Below are positions 56,120 to 64,000 of a DNA stretch of 64,000 nucleotides, piece by piece (the first letter of the stretch is position 1; the number at the start of each line of letters is the position of its first letter). Source of the stretch: Nocardioides sp. YR527 (GTDB taxonomy: Bacteria > Actinomycetota > Actinomycetes > Propionibacteriales > Nocardioidaceae). A program made the translations under genes and the position numbers. The notes under the pieces were generated by a model, which saw only the letters and a program-made list of their open reading frames with translations, made no database searches and was not told the origin of the DNA. Where the stretch lies: the NCBI RefSeq assembly GCF_900101045.1, contig NZ_FNFN01000005.1, positions 248,001 through 312,000 on the forward strand, written 5' to 3'.

Positions 56120-56914
56120 GTGAGCGCCGAGCTCGCCTGGCTCCTGCTCGCCGGGGTCGGCGCGGGTCTGACCGGCTCGGTGGCCGGTCTGGCCTCGCTG
56201 GTCAGCTACCCCTCCCTGCTGGCCGCGGGGCTGCCGCCGGTCGTCGCCAACGTCACCAACACGGTGGCCATGTTCGGCGTCACCGGCGGCACCGTCGCGG
56301 GGTCGCGGCGCGAGCTGCGCGGCCAGGGCAGGAGGATCGCCTGGCTGGCCCTGGCCTCCTTCCTCGGCGGGGCGGTCGGCGCTGCCCTGCTGCTCACCAC
56401 GCCGGCCGAGGCGTTCGAGACGGTGGTGCCCTGGCTCGTCGGCGCCGGGGCGGTGCTCCTGCTGCTCCGCGACCGGATCCGGGCCTGGGCAGCGGCGCGC
56501 GCAGCCGCGCGGCCACCACGGCAGGACTCCCCGGCAGGCGCCGAGGAGCGACGTACCTTGGCCCGCGGGTTCGGCTGGGGCGTCATCGTGTTCGTGCTCG
56601 GCATCTACGGCGGCTACTTCGGTGCCGGCGTCGGGATCATCGCGCTGGCCGTGCTCGTGCTCGAGCGCACCGAGGCCCTCGCCATCACCAACGCGGTCAA
56701 GAACGTCGCCACCGGCGTGGCCAACGGCACCGCCGCGATCGCGTACGTCTTCTTCGCCCCCGTGGACTGGCCGGCCGCGATCGCGCTCGGAGCAGGTGCC
56801 GTGATCGGCGGCTTCCTGGGGCCGGCGATCGTCCGGGTCGCCCCCGAGCGGCCGCTGCGCTGGCTGGTCGGTCTCGCCGGCCTCGGCCTGGCCGTGCACC
56901 TCGCGACAGCCTGA
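56120..56914 (+). CDS. TauE/SafE-family membrane transporter
   Basis: Membrane protein of 264 residues with about eight helices and two similar halves, as in the TauE/SafE exporter family (sulfite, sulfonate or organic anion export). Typical repeats are GVGAGLTGSVAGLASLVSYP in the first half and VLGIYGGYFGAGVGIIALAV in the second, and the pore region contains ALAITNAVKNVATGVANGTA. Translation probably starts at GTG 56120; GGAGG lies rather far upstream. It follows gudD by 28 bases and may export an anion linked to aldarate use. Confidence 0.85.
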   Translation: MSAELAWLLLAGVGAGLTGSVAGLASLVSYPSLLAAGLPPVVANVTNTVAMFGVTGGTVAGSRRELRGQGRRIAWLALASFLGGAVGAALLLTTPAEAFETVVPWLVGAGAVLLLLRDRIRAWAAARAAARPPRQDSPAGAEERRTLARGFGWGVIVFVLGIYGGYFGAGVGIIALAVLVLERTEALAITNAVKNVATGVANGTAAIAYVFFAPVDWPAAIALGAGAVIGGFLGPAIVRVAPERPLRWLVGLAGLGLAVHLATA

Positions 56915-56972
56915 GACCTCGGCCCGATAGGCTCCGGCCCGCTGTCACGGGTCACAGGAGGACGAAGCGAAC

Positions 56973-57797
56973 ATGGGTTCGAGCATCACGACAGCGCGCG
57001 CCCGGGTGCGTGCGCTGGTCGACGACGACACCTTCCAGAAGGTCATCATCGGGGTGATCATCCTCAACGCGGTGGTCCTCGGCGTGGAGACGATGGTCCC
57101 CGAACATCTCGCCCACGAGCTGGCGCTGCTCGACAGCGTGCTCCTCGGGGTCTTCGTCATCGAGCTGGTGCTGCGGCTGGTGGCGTACGGTCCCAGGTTC
57201 TTCCTCGACCCGTGGAACATCTTCGACACCGTGATCGTCGCGATCGCGCTGGTGCCGGCGACCGGCCCGATGTCGGTGCTGCGGGCGCTGCGGATCCTGC
57301 GCGTGCTGCGCCTGGTCAACTCGGTCCCGTCCATGCGCCGGGTCGTCGACGGCCTGATCGCGGCGATGCCGGGGATGGGCTCGGTCGCGGCGCTGCTGGT
57401 GCTGATGATGTACGTCGCGGTGGTCATCTCGACCAACCTCTACGGCTCGATCGCGCCGGAGTACTTCGGCGACCTCGGCACCAGTGCGTTCACGCTGTTC
57501 CAGACCATGACCGGGGAGGCGTGGCCCGACATCGCCCGCGAGGTGATGGCCGAGGACCCCTCCGCCTGGATCTTCTTCGTGGTCTTCATCCTGGTGATGA
57601 CCTTCGCGGTCCTCAACCTCTTCCTCGCCGTGGTCGTCTCCGGCATGGAGAGCGTCGAGTCCCTCGCCGAGCACGAGGAGGAGTCCGACGCCGAGATGAT
57701 GGCCATCCTCACCTCGTTGCGCGAGGATCTCACCGCCGTACGTGAGGAGCTGGCCGCGACCCGGGCCGAGCTGCGGTCGGAGTCAGCTGCCCGTTGA
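56973..57797 (+). CDS. Voltage-gated-type cation channel (single-domain ion transport protein)
   Basis: Six-helix channel subunit of 274 residues that would assemble as a tetramer. S1 is near residues 24-40. S4 carries Arg104, Arg107, Arg110 and Arg113 at every third position (RALRILRVLRLV). The pore helix and filter are FTLFQTMTGEAWPDIAREVM, with T180-G181-E182-A183-W184 where NaChBac has TLESW. S6 is near residues 198-223 (FFVVFILVMTFAVLNLFLAV), and the C-terminus is a charged, probably coiled-coil tail. Ion selectivity is uncertain. Its last 15 bases overlap the convergent lipoprotein gene. Confidence 0.88.
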   Translation: MGSSITTARARVRALVDDDTFQKVIIGVIILNAVVLGVETMVPEHLAHELALLDSVLLGVFVIELVLRLVAYGPRFFLDPWNIFDTVIVAIALVPATGPMSVLRALRILRVLRLVNSVPSMRRVVDGLIAAMPGMGSVAALLVLMMYVAVVISTNLYGSIAPEYFGDLGTSAFTLFQTMTGEAWPDIAREVMAEDPSAWIFFVVFILVMTFAVLNLFLAVVVSGMESVESLAEHEEESDAEMMAILTSLREDLTAVREELAATRAELRSESAAR

Positions 57798-58949
57798 GGT
57801 GATCTCCTGCAGGACCATGTTGCGGGGGCCGTCGGCAGTGCCCCTGACCACCCGCAGGAAGTAGGGCTGGTCGGGGTTGTGGTTCGGGTCGAAGGACCAG
57901 TTCCCGCGGGGGCTGACGATGGTGCCGACCGACCCGAGGGAGTCGGCGATCTCGTTGCGGTCGACGTCGTCGGAGAGGCCGAGCGCCTTGTCGAGCGCGG
58001 CCGCGGCGTCGTAGGCCTGCACCGAGTAGACCGTCGGGGTGGCGTCGTACGCCTTGCGGTAGTCCTTCACGAAGGCGTCGTTCATCAGCGAGTCCATCGT
58101 GTCGCTGTAGTGCAGCGCGGTCCGCACACCGGATGCCGCGCCGCCCAGCGCGGACAGCACGTCGCCCTCGGTGAGGAACCCCGGGCCGTAGAGCCGGGTG
58201 CTCCTGGCCAGCCCGGACTCGCGGTACTGCTTCACGAACGCCTCCGCCTCCTTCCCGGCATAGGCGGCGAAGATCGCGTCCGCGCCGGACTCCTCCACCT
58301 TCTCGAAGAGCCCCGACCACTCCTCGGTCACGCCCGCCGGGGTGTAGCTCTGACCCGCCACGTTGCTGCCGGACGCCTCGAGGGAGATCATGAAGCTGTC
58401 GGAGAACTCGTGACCGGCCGCGTCGTCGGAGCCGATGACGTACGCCGAGCCCCGGTCGGTCCCCTGGGCGACCGCCTTCCCGAGCGCGCTGCCCAGACCC
58501 GCGTTGGTCGAGGACGTACGCCACAGGTAGTCGGAGCCGTCGGCGAACCCGTCGGCGCCGGCGCCGGTCACGATCAGCGGCGTCTCGCTGTTCTTCGCGA
58601 CGTCCTTGGCCGCCAGCGCCGTCTCCGAGCTCACCACCCCGACGACCGCCTGGACCTCGTCGTCCTGGATCAGCCTGGTCACCGCGGCGACGCCGATCTC
58701 GGTCCGGTCGCCCTCGTCGGCCTCGACGACGTCGATCAGCCGGCCGCCGAGCTTCCCGCCGTGCTGGTCGAGGTAGAGGTCGAAGCCCCGGGCCATGTCT
58801 GTGCCGATCGACTTGTGGACGCCGGAGGTCGGCACCACCAGACCGATCGAGACCTTCGACTCCGAGGTCGAGGCACAGGCCGTCAGGCTGAGTGCGAGCG
58901 CCGAGACCGGCGCGAGAACGAGCAGCTGCCGATGAACCGAGCCGGTCAC
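57783..58949 (-). CDS. ABC-type branched-chain-amino-acid-like solute-binding lipoprotein
   Basis: Type I periplasmic-binding-fold lipoprotein of 388 residues. The lipobox is ALSLTACAS, then VSIGLVVPTSGVHKSIGTDM and FDLYLDQHGGKLGGR begin the mature domain; VVGVVSSETALAAKDVAKNS and YVIGSDDAAGHEFSDSFMIS follow. GTG 58949 is preferred because GGAG lies seven bases upstream; an ATG four codons earlier lacks such a site. No ABC permease or ATPase genes adjoin it, so it is an orphan receptor, perhaps served by a remote Liv-type transporter or used for sensing. Confidence 0.87.
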   Translation of the reverse strand: MTGSVHRQLLVLAPVSALALSLTACASTSESKVSIGLVVPTSGVHKSIGTDMARGFDLYLDQHGGKLGGRLIDVVEADEGDRTEIGVAAVTRLIQDDEVQAVVGVVSSETALAAKDVAKNSETPLIVTGAGADGFADGSDYLWRTSSTNAGLGSALGKAVAQGTDRGSAYVIGSDDAAGHEFSDSFMISLEASGSNVAGQSYTPAGVTEEWSGLFEKVEESGADAIFAAYAGKEAEAFVKQYRESGLARSTRLYGPGFLTEGDVLSALGGAASGVRTALHYSDTMDSLMNDAFVKDYRKAYDATPTVYSVQAYDAAAALDKALGLSDDVDRNEIADSLGSVGTIVSPRGNWSFDPNHNPDQPYFLRVVRGTADGPRNMVLQEITSTGS

Positions 58950-59084
58950 GGGAGACTCCATCTGTGGGGGTGGCGTCGGGAGGTTCCGAGTAGGCGAACC
59001 CTGGCACAACCGCGGCCGGAGGGCGAGCAATTCGGTGCCGTGTCCGCAAGTGGGTAGTCTCGCCCTGCCAGTCGTACTCCATGC

Positions 59085-59242
59085 CTGATGGGGTCAGGGA
59101 ACCCGGTGAAAGTCCGGGACTGACGCGCAGCGGTGAGGATGACGGGCGGGGCACGCACTCCTTCCGGGGAGGGCAGTCACTGGAGCCTGGCTCCGGGAAG
59201 GCGCTCCGCTCCGATCGATTCCGAGTCCGAAGACCTGCTGGC
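59085..59242 (+). ncRNA. Cobalamin (AdoCbl) riboswitch
   Basis: The leader of the cobalamin genes contains the conserved core GGAACCCGGTGAAAGTCC (59098-59115), followed by GGGACTGACGCGCAGCGGTG, and ends with the 3' element AGTCCGAAGACCTGC (59224-59238). This is the usual order of the B12-box riboswitch, with variable peripheral hairpins between. It starts roughly 230 bases before the CobG-CobH start and should shut off the operon when cobalamin is plentiful. Outer boundaries are approximate. Confidence 0.9.
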
Positions 59243-59243
59243 T

Positions 59244-59290
59244 CTGGCGGCACCCGCCGCCAGGTCACCACGTGCCCCGCGCAAGGGCAC
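59244..59290 (+). promoter_or_regulatory. Expression-platform hairpins after the riboswitch
   Basis: CTGGCGGC-ACCC-GCCGCCAG (59244-59263) is a perfect 8-bp stem, and GTGCCC...GGGCAC (59272-59290) forms a second 6-bp stem, both between the riboswitch 3' element and the start at 59313. They are candidates for the terminator or for sequestering the ribosome-binding region in the bound state. Confidence 0.55.
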
Positions 59291-59312
59291 ATGACGCAGA
59301 GCAGGTGTCCTG

Positions 59313-60815
59313 ATGTCGCGAGTCCGAACCGACCGGTGCCCCGGAGTCGGTCGTCCGTGGGCGGCGGAGGACGGCCTGCTGGTGCGGCTGCGCCTGATCG
59401 GCGGGTCCGTCTCCTCCGCCGCGCTGCTCTCGCTGATCTCCGTGGCGGAGACCTACGGCGACGGGCGGATCCACCTCACCGGCCGCGCCAACCTGCAGGT
59501 GCGCGGCCTGCCGAGCGTCGACGGCGGCCAGTCTGGAAGCAGCCTGCCGGGCGAGGTGCTCTCTGCGCTGAAGGCGACGGGTCTGGTGCCGGCGCAGACC
59601 CACGAGCTCGTACGCAACGTGATGGTCTCCCCGCAGAGCGGGCTCGCCGGAGGGCGGGTCGACCTGCGCGGCGTCGCGGCGTCGCTGGACCGGCTGCTGT
59701 GCGCCTCGCCGCGGCTGGCCGCGTTGCCGGGTCGGTTCCTCTTCGTGCTCGACGACGGTCGCGGCGACCTGGTCTCGCGCGAGTGTGACCTCGGGCTGGT
59801 GGCGCTCTCCGCGGCCGAGGGTCAGCTCCGGGTCGGTGACTCGTGGGGGCCGGTCGTGCCGCTCGCTGAGGCCGCGTCCCGGTTGGTCTCGCTCGCTACC
59901 CAGTTCTTGGACGTACGCGGCGAGGGACCGTCGGCGGCCTGGCACGTCGCCGAGCTCGACGCTCCTCTGGTCGAGCCGGTCGCGGCCGACGCCAGGGTGC
60001 CGGTCGCGGCCACCGAGCTGGAGTTCGGTGAGGTGCCCGGTGGCGAGCACGTCGGCTTTGCCGAGGGGGTCCTGGACCGGGCGGCGGTCACGGCGCTGGC
60101 CGAGCGGGCGCCGGCGGTCGTGGTGACGCCGTGGCGCGGCGTACTCGTGCCCTCGCCGCAGGTGCGCCCGACCCGGCACTACGACTACATCGACCAGGGG
60201 CCGGCGATCTACGTCGACTCCTTCGCGACCATCCGGTGTGAGTCCGACCTCTCCGCGGTCCCGGCCGACGCCGAGCGGCTCGCGGTGCGGATGATCCACG
60301 GCAGCGGGCAGGTCGACCTCGCCGCCGACCTGGTCATCCACCCCGGCCTGGTGAAGGCCGCGCGGGGCGCGCTGGAGGCCGGGGCACCGATCCTGTGCGA
60401 CGCGACGATGGTCGCCACCGGGGTCACGCGTAGCCGGCTCCCGCGCGAGAACGAGGTGCTCTGCATGCTCGGTGACGACCGGGTCCCGGCGCTGGCCCGG
60501 ATGTGGGGGACGACCCGCACCGCCGCCGCGCTGTCCCTGTGGGAGCCCTACCTCGAGGGTGCGGTGGTCGCCATCGGCAACGCCCCGACGGCACTCTTCC
60601 ATCTGCTCGAGATGATCCTCGACGGCGGTCCGCGGCCGGCCGCGATCGTCGGCTGCCCGGTCGGCTTCATCGGCGCGGCCGAGTCCAAGGAGGCGCTCGC
60701 CTCCTTCGCTGCAGATCACGGGATCGACATCCCCTACGTCACCGTCCGGGGCCGCCGTGGCGGCTCCGCGATGACCTCCTCCGCCCTCAACGCACTCGCC
60801 CAGGAGCAGGAATGA
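59313..60815 (+). CDS. CobG-CobH fusion: precorrin-3B synthase-like domain and precorrin-8X methylmutase
   Basis: Protein of 500 residues. Residues 1-about 285 are CobG-like (nitrite/sulfite reductase ferredoxin-like fold): CPGVGRPWAAEDGLLVRLRL, ETYGDGRIHLTGRANLQVRG, LVRNVMVSPQSGL, ALPGRFLFVLDDGRGD, VVVTPWRGVLVP. From about 290 the chain is CobH: HYDYIDQGPAIYVDSFATIR, VRMIHGSGQVDLAADLVIHP with the catalytic His, and GNAPTALFHLLEMILDGG. The junction falls where CobG normally continues to its C-terminal CxGxPGC [4Fe-4S] segment, which is absent. CobH looks intact; CobG activity is doubtful. First gene after the riboswitch. Confidence 0.85.
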   Translation: MSRVRTDRCPGVGRPWAAEDGLLVRLRLIGGSVSSAALLSLISVAETYGDGRIHLTGRANLQVRGLPSVDGGQSGSSLPGEVLSALKATGLVPAQTHELVRNVMVSPQSGLAGGRVDLRGVAASLDRLLCASPRLAALPGRFLFVLDDGRGDLVSRECDLGLVALSAAEGQLRVGDSWGPVVPLAEAASRLVSLATQFLDVRGEGPSAAWHVAELDAPLVEPVAADARVPVAATELEFGEVPGGEHVGFAEGVLDRAAVTALAERAPAVVVTPWRGVLVPSPQVRPTRHYDYIDQGPAIYVDSFATIRCESDLSAVPADAERLAVRMIHGSGQVDLAADLVIHPGLVKAARGALEAGAPILCDATMVATGVTRSRLPRENEVLCMLGDDRVPALARMWGTTRTAAALSLWEPYLEGAVVAIGNAPTALFHLLEMILDGGPRPAAIVGCPVGFIGAAESKEALASFAADHGIDIPYVTVRGRRGGSAMTSSALNALAQEQE

Positions 60816-62362
60816 GCACCTCGAGTCCTGGGCGGTTCACCGTCGTCGGCATCGGCCCGGGCGACCCCGAGCTGATCACCCTCAAGGCCGCCCGGCTGAT
60901 CGGCGCGGCTCCCGTGATCGCCTACCACGCCGGGGTGCGCAAGCAGTCGCACGCTCGCCGCATCGCGTCGTCGCTGATCCCCGCGGACGCGGTGGAGGAG
61001 GAGCTGCGCTACCCGGTCACCACCGGGACCACCTCGCACCCCGGCGGCTATGTCGGGGCGATGGCCGAGTTCTACGAGTCCTGCGCGGTCCGGCTCTCCG
61101 CTCACCTCGACGCCGGCCGCGACGTCGTCCTGCTCGCCGAGGGCGACCCGCTCTTCTACGGCTCCTCGATGTATCTCCACGACCGGTTCAAGGAGGTCTA
61201 CGAGACCTCCGTCGTCCCGGGCGTGCCTGCCTTCGCAGCCGCCACCGCCGCGGTCTCCACGCCGCTGGTGCGCCAGACCGATGTGCTCACGGTGCTGCCG
61301 GGAACGCTGCCCGAGCCCGAGCTCGCCCGTCGGCTGGCCGACACCGAGGCGGCGATCATCATGAAGCTCGGCCGGACCTTCCCCGCGGTCCGTTCCGCGC
61401 TCGCGGCTGCCGGGCGGCTCGAGGGTGCCTGGTACGTCGAGCGTGCCTCGCAGCCCGAGGAGCGCTGGCTGCCGGTGGCCGACGTCGACCCGTCCTCCGT
61501 GCCGTACTTCTCCCTCATCGTGGTGCCGGGAGACACGGCTCCTGCACCTGCCGCGGCCCGGCTGCGGCAAGAGCTACCCGCGGTCGAGCCTGTCGAGGTG
61601 GCGCGCGGGGGCGTCTCGACAGACTCGACCGGCGGGGAGGTCCTGGTCGTCGGGCTCGGGCCGGGCCCCGACGGGTGGCTGACACCCGAGGTCAGCTCGG
61701 CGCTGGCCGAGGTCGGACACGTCGTCGGCTACGCGCCGTACGTCAACCGGGTGCCGCAACGTGAAGGCCTGCGGCGGCACGCGTCGGGCAACACGGTCGA
61801 GGTCGACCGGGCCCGGCACGCACTGGAGCTGGCGGTCGCGGGGGAGCGGGTCGCCGTGGTCTCCGGCGGTGATGCCGGTGTCTTCGGGATGGCGTCCGCC
61901 GTGTTCGAGGCTGCCGAGGATCCGGCCTACGCCGGCGTACGCGTCCGGGTCCTGCCCGGGGTCAGCGCCGTCCAGGCGGTGGCCGCGCGGGCGGGCGCCC
62001 CAGTGGGGGCCGACTTCGCGGTGATGTCCCTCTCCGACCGGCTCAAGCCGTGGTCCGTCGTCGAGGACCGGCTGCGCGCGGTCGCGGCCGCCGATCTCGT
62101 GCTGGCCATCTACAACCCGGCCTCGCGCTCGCGCACCGAGCAGATCGGCCGGGCTCGCGACGTACTCCTGGAGCAGCGCAAGCCGGACACCGTGGTCGTG
62201 GTCGGACGCGACGTCGGGCGGGCCGAGGAGTCGCTGACCGTGACCACTCTCGGTGACCTCGACCCCGGGACCATCGACATGAAGTGCCTGGTGATCGTGG
62301 GGGCGAGCTCGACCCGGGCGACCGCGGCCGGGCAGGTCTGGACGCCGAGGTACGTGCGGTGA
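60812..62362 (+). CDS. cobIJ: CobI-CobJ fusion: precorrin-2 C20- and precorrin-3B C17-methyltransferase
   Basis: Bifunctional SAM-dependent methyltransferase of 516 residues. The CobI half (about 1-245) has FTVVGIGPGDPELITLKAAR, LLAEGDPLFYGSSMYLHDRF and VVPGVPAFAAATAAVSTPLV. The CobJ half (about 275-516) has VLVVGLGPGPDGWLTPEVSS, VVSGGDAGVFGMASAVFEAA and VLPGVSAVQAVAARAGAPVG. The fusion matches the arrangement known from mycobacteria. The start overlaps the CobG-CobH stop by four bases. It acts in the aerobic corrin pathway. Confidence 0.95.
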   Translation: MSTSSPGRFTVVGIGPGDPELITLKAARLIGAAPVIAYHAGVRKQSHARRIASSLIPADAVEEELRYPVTTGTTSHPGGYVGAMAEFYESCAVRLSAHLDAGRDVVLLAEGDPLFYGSSMYLHDRFKEVYETSVVPGVPAFAAATAAVSTPLVRQTDVLTVLPGTLPEPELARRLADTEAAIIMKLGRTFPAVRSALAAAGRLEGAWYVERASQPEERWLPVADVDPSSVPYFSLIVVPGDTAPAPAAARLRQELPAVEPVEVARGGVSTDSTGGEVLVVGLGPGPDGWLTPEVSSALAEVGHVVGYAPYVNRVPQREGLRRHASGNTVEVDRARHALELAVAGERVAVVSGGDAGVFGMASAVFEAAEDPAYAGVRVRVLPGVSAVQAVAARAGAPVGADFAVMSLSDRLKPWSVVEDRLRAVAAADLVLAIYNPASRSRTEQIGRARDVLLEQRKPDTVVVVGRDVGRAEESLTVTTLGDLDPGTIDMKCLVIVGASSTRATAAGQVWTPRYVR

Positions 62363-63111
62363 CCGGCCGGCAGAGCGTTCACTTCGTCGGTGCCGGCCCC
62401 GGCGCGGCAGACCTGCTGACCGTACGCGCGACGAGGCTGCTCGAGGCTGCCGACGTGGTGCTCTACCCCGGCACCTACCTGGACCCTGAGGTGCTGGGGC
62501 ACTGCAGCCCCGCGGCCGAGCTGGTCGACACCCAGAAGCTCGATCTGGACCAGATCGTCGGCGAGATCGTCGCCGCCCACCGGGGCGGCAAGCAGGTCGT
62601 ACGCCTCGTCTCCGGCGACCCGTCGGTCTACTCGGCGGTCGCGGAGCAGACCCGGCGGCTCGATGCCGCCGGGGTGCCCTGGGACGTCACGCCGGGCGTG
62701 CCCGCCTACGCGGCGGCAGCAGCGCTCGTGGGACGGGAGCTGACCGTCCCGCTGGTGGCGCAGTCGGTCGTCCTCACCCGGACGCAGGCCCGGTCGACGG
62801 CCATGCCGGAGGGGGAATCCCTGGCCGCGTACGCCGCGACCGGCGCCACGCTCGTCCTCCACCTGGCGATCCGGCGCACCCGCGAGCTGATGGCCGAGCT
62901 GTTGCCCTACTACGGCCCGGAGTGCCCGGTCGTGGTCGTCTACCGCGCCAGCCAGCCCGAGGAGCGGGTGCTGCGCGGGACGGTGGCGACGATCGCCGAC
63001 GCGGTCGAGGACGCGGGGCTGCGGCAGGCCGCCGTCATCCTCGCCGGACCCGCGCTGGCCCGCGACGGGGGCGAGTCGTTCCTCTACGACGCGGCTCGGG
63101 TGCGTGCCTGA
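62359..63111 (+). CDS. cobM: Precorrin-4 C11-methyltransferase
   Basis: SAM-dependent tetrapyrrole methyltransferase of 250 residues. Motifs are VHFVGAGPGAADLLTVRATR, VVLYPGTYLDPEVLGHC, VVRLVSGDPSVYSAVAEQTR and DVTPGVPAYAAAAALVGREL, with MPEGESLAAYAATGATLVLH typical of CobM. It starts at GTG 62359, overlapping the CobIJ stop by four bases. It makes precorrin-5 in the same operon and is followed by BluB with a one-base overlap. Confidence 0.94.
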   Translation: MTGRQSVHFVGAGPGAADLLTVRATRLLEAADVVLYPGTYLDPEVLGHCSPAAELVDTQKLDLDQIVGEIVAAHRGGKQVVRLVSGDPSVYSAVAEQTRRLDAAGVPWDVTPGVPAYAAAAALVGRELTVPLVAQSVVLTRTQARSTAMPEGESLAAYAATGATLVLHLAIRRTRELMAELLPYYGPECPVVVVYRASQPEERVLRGTVATIADAVEDAGLRQAAVILAGPALARDGGESFLYDAARVRA

Positions 63112-63737
63112 TGGATCTCTATGACGCGATCAACCGCCGCCGAGACACGCGTGCGGAGTTCACCGGGGAACCGGTCGATCCTGCCGTGCTCGAGCGGGTC
63201 CTCTCGGCCGCCCACGCCGCCCCGAGTGTCGGGATGTCGCAGCCGTGGGACTTCGTGCTGGTGCGCTCGCCGGAGACCCTGTCGGCCTTCCGTGACCACG
63301 TTGCCACCGAGCGGGACGTGTTCGCGTCCTCGCTCTCCGGAGAGCGGGCCGCGACGTTCTCCCGGATCAAGATCGAGGGCATCTGCGAGTCCGGACTCGG
63401 GGTGGTCGTCGGCTACGACCCGACCCGCGGCGGGTCGCAGGTCCTCGGACGGCACGCCATCGCCGACGCCGGGCTCTACTCGACCGTCCTCGCGATCCAG
63501 AACCTCTGGCTCGCCGCCACCGCCGAGGGTCTCGGCGTCGGCTGGGTCAGCTTCTACCGCGAGGAGTTCCTGCGATCGCTCATCGGGCTTCCGTCGCACG
63601 TACGGCCGGTGGCGTGGCTCTGTGTCGGTGCCGTCGACGGCGTGCCTGAGGTGCCGGATCTGGAGCGGTTCGGGTGGAGGCATCGGTCGGAGCTGTCTTC
63701 GGTGGTTCATGAGGAGAGGTATCTCTCGGGGCGCTGA
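63111..63737 (+). CDS. bluB: 5,6-dimethylbenzimidazole synthase (BluB)
   Basis: Flavin-destroying nitroreductase-fold enzyme of 208 residues that converts reduced FMN to the lower ligand base of cobalamin. Recognised from AINRRRDTRAEFTGEPVDPA, AAHAAPSVGMSQPWDFVLVR, IKIEGICESGLGVVVGYDPT, LYSTVLAIQNLWLAATAEGL, and GVGWVSFYREEFLRSLIGLP. Its place after cobM under the cobalamin riboswitch confirms the role. The start shares one base with the cobM stop. Confidence 0.94.
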   Translation: MDLYDAINRRRDTRAEFTGEPVDPAVLERVLSAAHAAPSVGMSQPWDFVLVRSPETLSAFRDHVATERDVFASSLSGERAATFSRIKIEGICESGLGVVVGYDPTRGGSQVLGRHAIADAGLYSTVLAIQNLWLAATAEGLGVGWVSFYREEFLRSLIGLPSHVRPVAWLCVGAVDGVPEVPDLERFGWRHRSELSSVVHEERYLSGR

Positions 63738-63831
63738 TGTTGTTTGTGGTTGGCGTTTGCCGCGGAGTTTCGAGTTGAGCACGGGCTTGGGACTGCGGGT
63801 CACCCGTTCCGGCAATCGGGTCGTGTGGTTG

Positions 63832-63959
63832 GTGGAAAGAATTTTTCTTCCACGCGGTGCCCGCTACGCGGTAGCGGACCGGGAGGCGAACGAAAATTCG
63901 TTCGCCGCCGATGACTCCAGTCGGGATCTATTTGGTAGGGGAAGGAATTTTCTTTCCCC
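63832..63959. repeat. Cluster of four palindromes with AT-rich centres
   Basis: Four inverted repeats follow one another in 128 bases after bluB. 63832-63853 is GTGGAAAGAA/TTCTTCCAC with one bulge. 63861-63877 is CCGCTAC-GCG-GTAGCGG. 63886-63905 is GCGAACGAA-AA-TTCGTTCGC, perfect. 63938-63959 is GGGGAAGGAA/TTCTTTCCCC with one mismatch. Three have AAAATT- or AATTTT-type centres, unusual in this GC-rich genome. No gene is recognised from 63738 to the window end. Confidence 0.8.
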
Positions 63960-64000
63960 TGTTGGCGCTGTCGGTGGGGACGACGAAGGACCACTGCGTC

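Noticed and set aside
63800..63994. Minus-strand frame of 64 codons at the window end
   Set aside because: It runs through all four palindromes, has atypical composition, and has no motif or upstream signal.

Overview
The window is high-GC DNA from an actinobacterium, most likely a Nocardioides-like member of the Nocardioidaceae. The grounds are the strong G/C third-position bias, frequent GTG starts and 1-4 base gene overlaps, a DUF222/HNH endonuclease gene, fused CobIJ, and many catabolic cassettes each with its own TetR, LysR, LacI or GntR regulator. No rRNA, tRNA, CRISPR array, transposase or integrase was found.

Region 1 (1-4,800): a left-truncated MHS-type sugar/acid:H+ symporter, a DUF2236 haem oxygenase divergent from a TetR regulator across a dyad operator, and a second MHS symporter interrupted by one in-frame amber codon.

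Region 2 (4,809-19,752): acyl-CoA catabolism. A ten-gene minus-strand operon runs from a glutaconate-type CoA-transferase (two subunits) through an MFS carrier, a mesaconyl-CoA C1-C4 transferase-like protein, a CitE-type CoA-ester lyase, an acyl-CoA dehydrogenase, an SDR, a mesaconyl-C4-CoA hydratase-like dehydratase, a thiolase and a MaoC hydratase. Together they suggest breakdown of a C5 (methyl-branched) dicarboxylate through citramalyl-CoA to pyruvate and acetyl-CoA. A TesB thioesterase, a LysR regulator and a plus-strand CaiB/acyl-CoA dehydrogenase/enoyl-CoA hydratase cassette follow.

Region 3 (19,803-28,036): a UGT-like glycosyltransferase, then an alcohol dehydrogenase/DUF4334/aldehyde dehydrogenase operon divergent from a Tat-exported latex-clearing-protein (Lcp)-like oxygenase. 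A tandem-domain TetR protein, an SDR and a small membrane protein lie beyond.

Region 4 (28,138-34,350): a LacI regulator, a striking array of 21-bp tandem repeats, and an araB-araD-araA L-arabinose operon, followed by an epimerase.

Region 5 (34,428-56,914): oxidation of hydroxy acids, uronates and aldarates. It holds a GlcD-like oxidase, LldD, galactarate/talarate dehydratase with a GntR regulator, uronate dehydrogenase, a TRAP transporter, an unknown 396-residue protein, a glucarate dehydratase-like enolase, a stress protein, a TctABC transporter with a LysR regulator, and then KdgD, 2-oxoglutarate semialdehyde dehydrogenase, a second glucarate dehydratase and a TauE-like exporter. This is nearly a full oxidative route from uronates and aldarates to 2-oxoglutarate. 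The route is interrupted at 50,013-52,170 by a DUF222/HNH endonuclease gene bracketed by inverted copies of a roughly 165-bp element. Each copy carries a 91-nt hairpin whose outer stem has changed by compensatory substitutions.

Region 6 (56,973-64,000): a voltage-gated-type ion channel, a periplasmic-binding lipoprotein, and a cobalamin riboswitch controlling a CobG-CobH fusion (lacking CobG's Fe-S motif), CobIJ, CobM and BluB. The window ends in a cluster of four palindromes.
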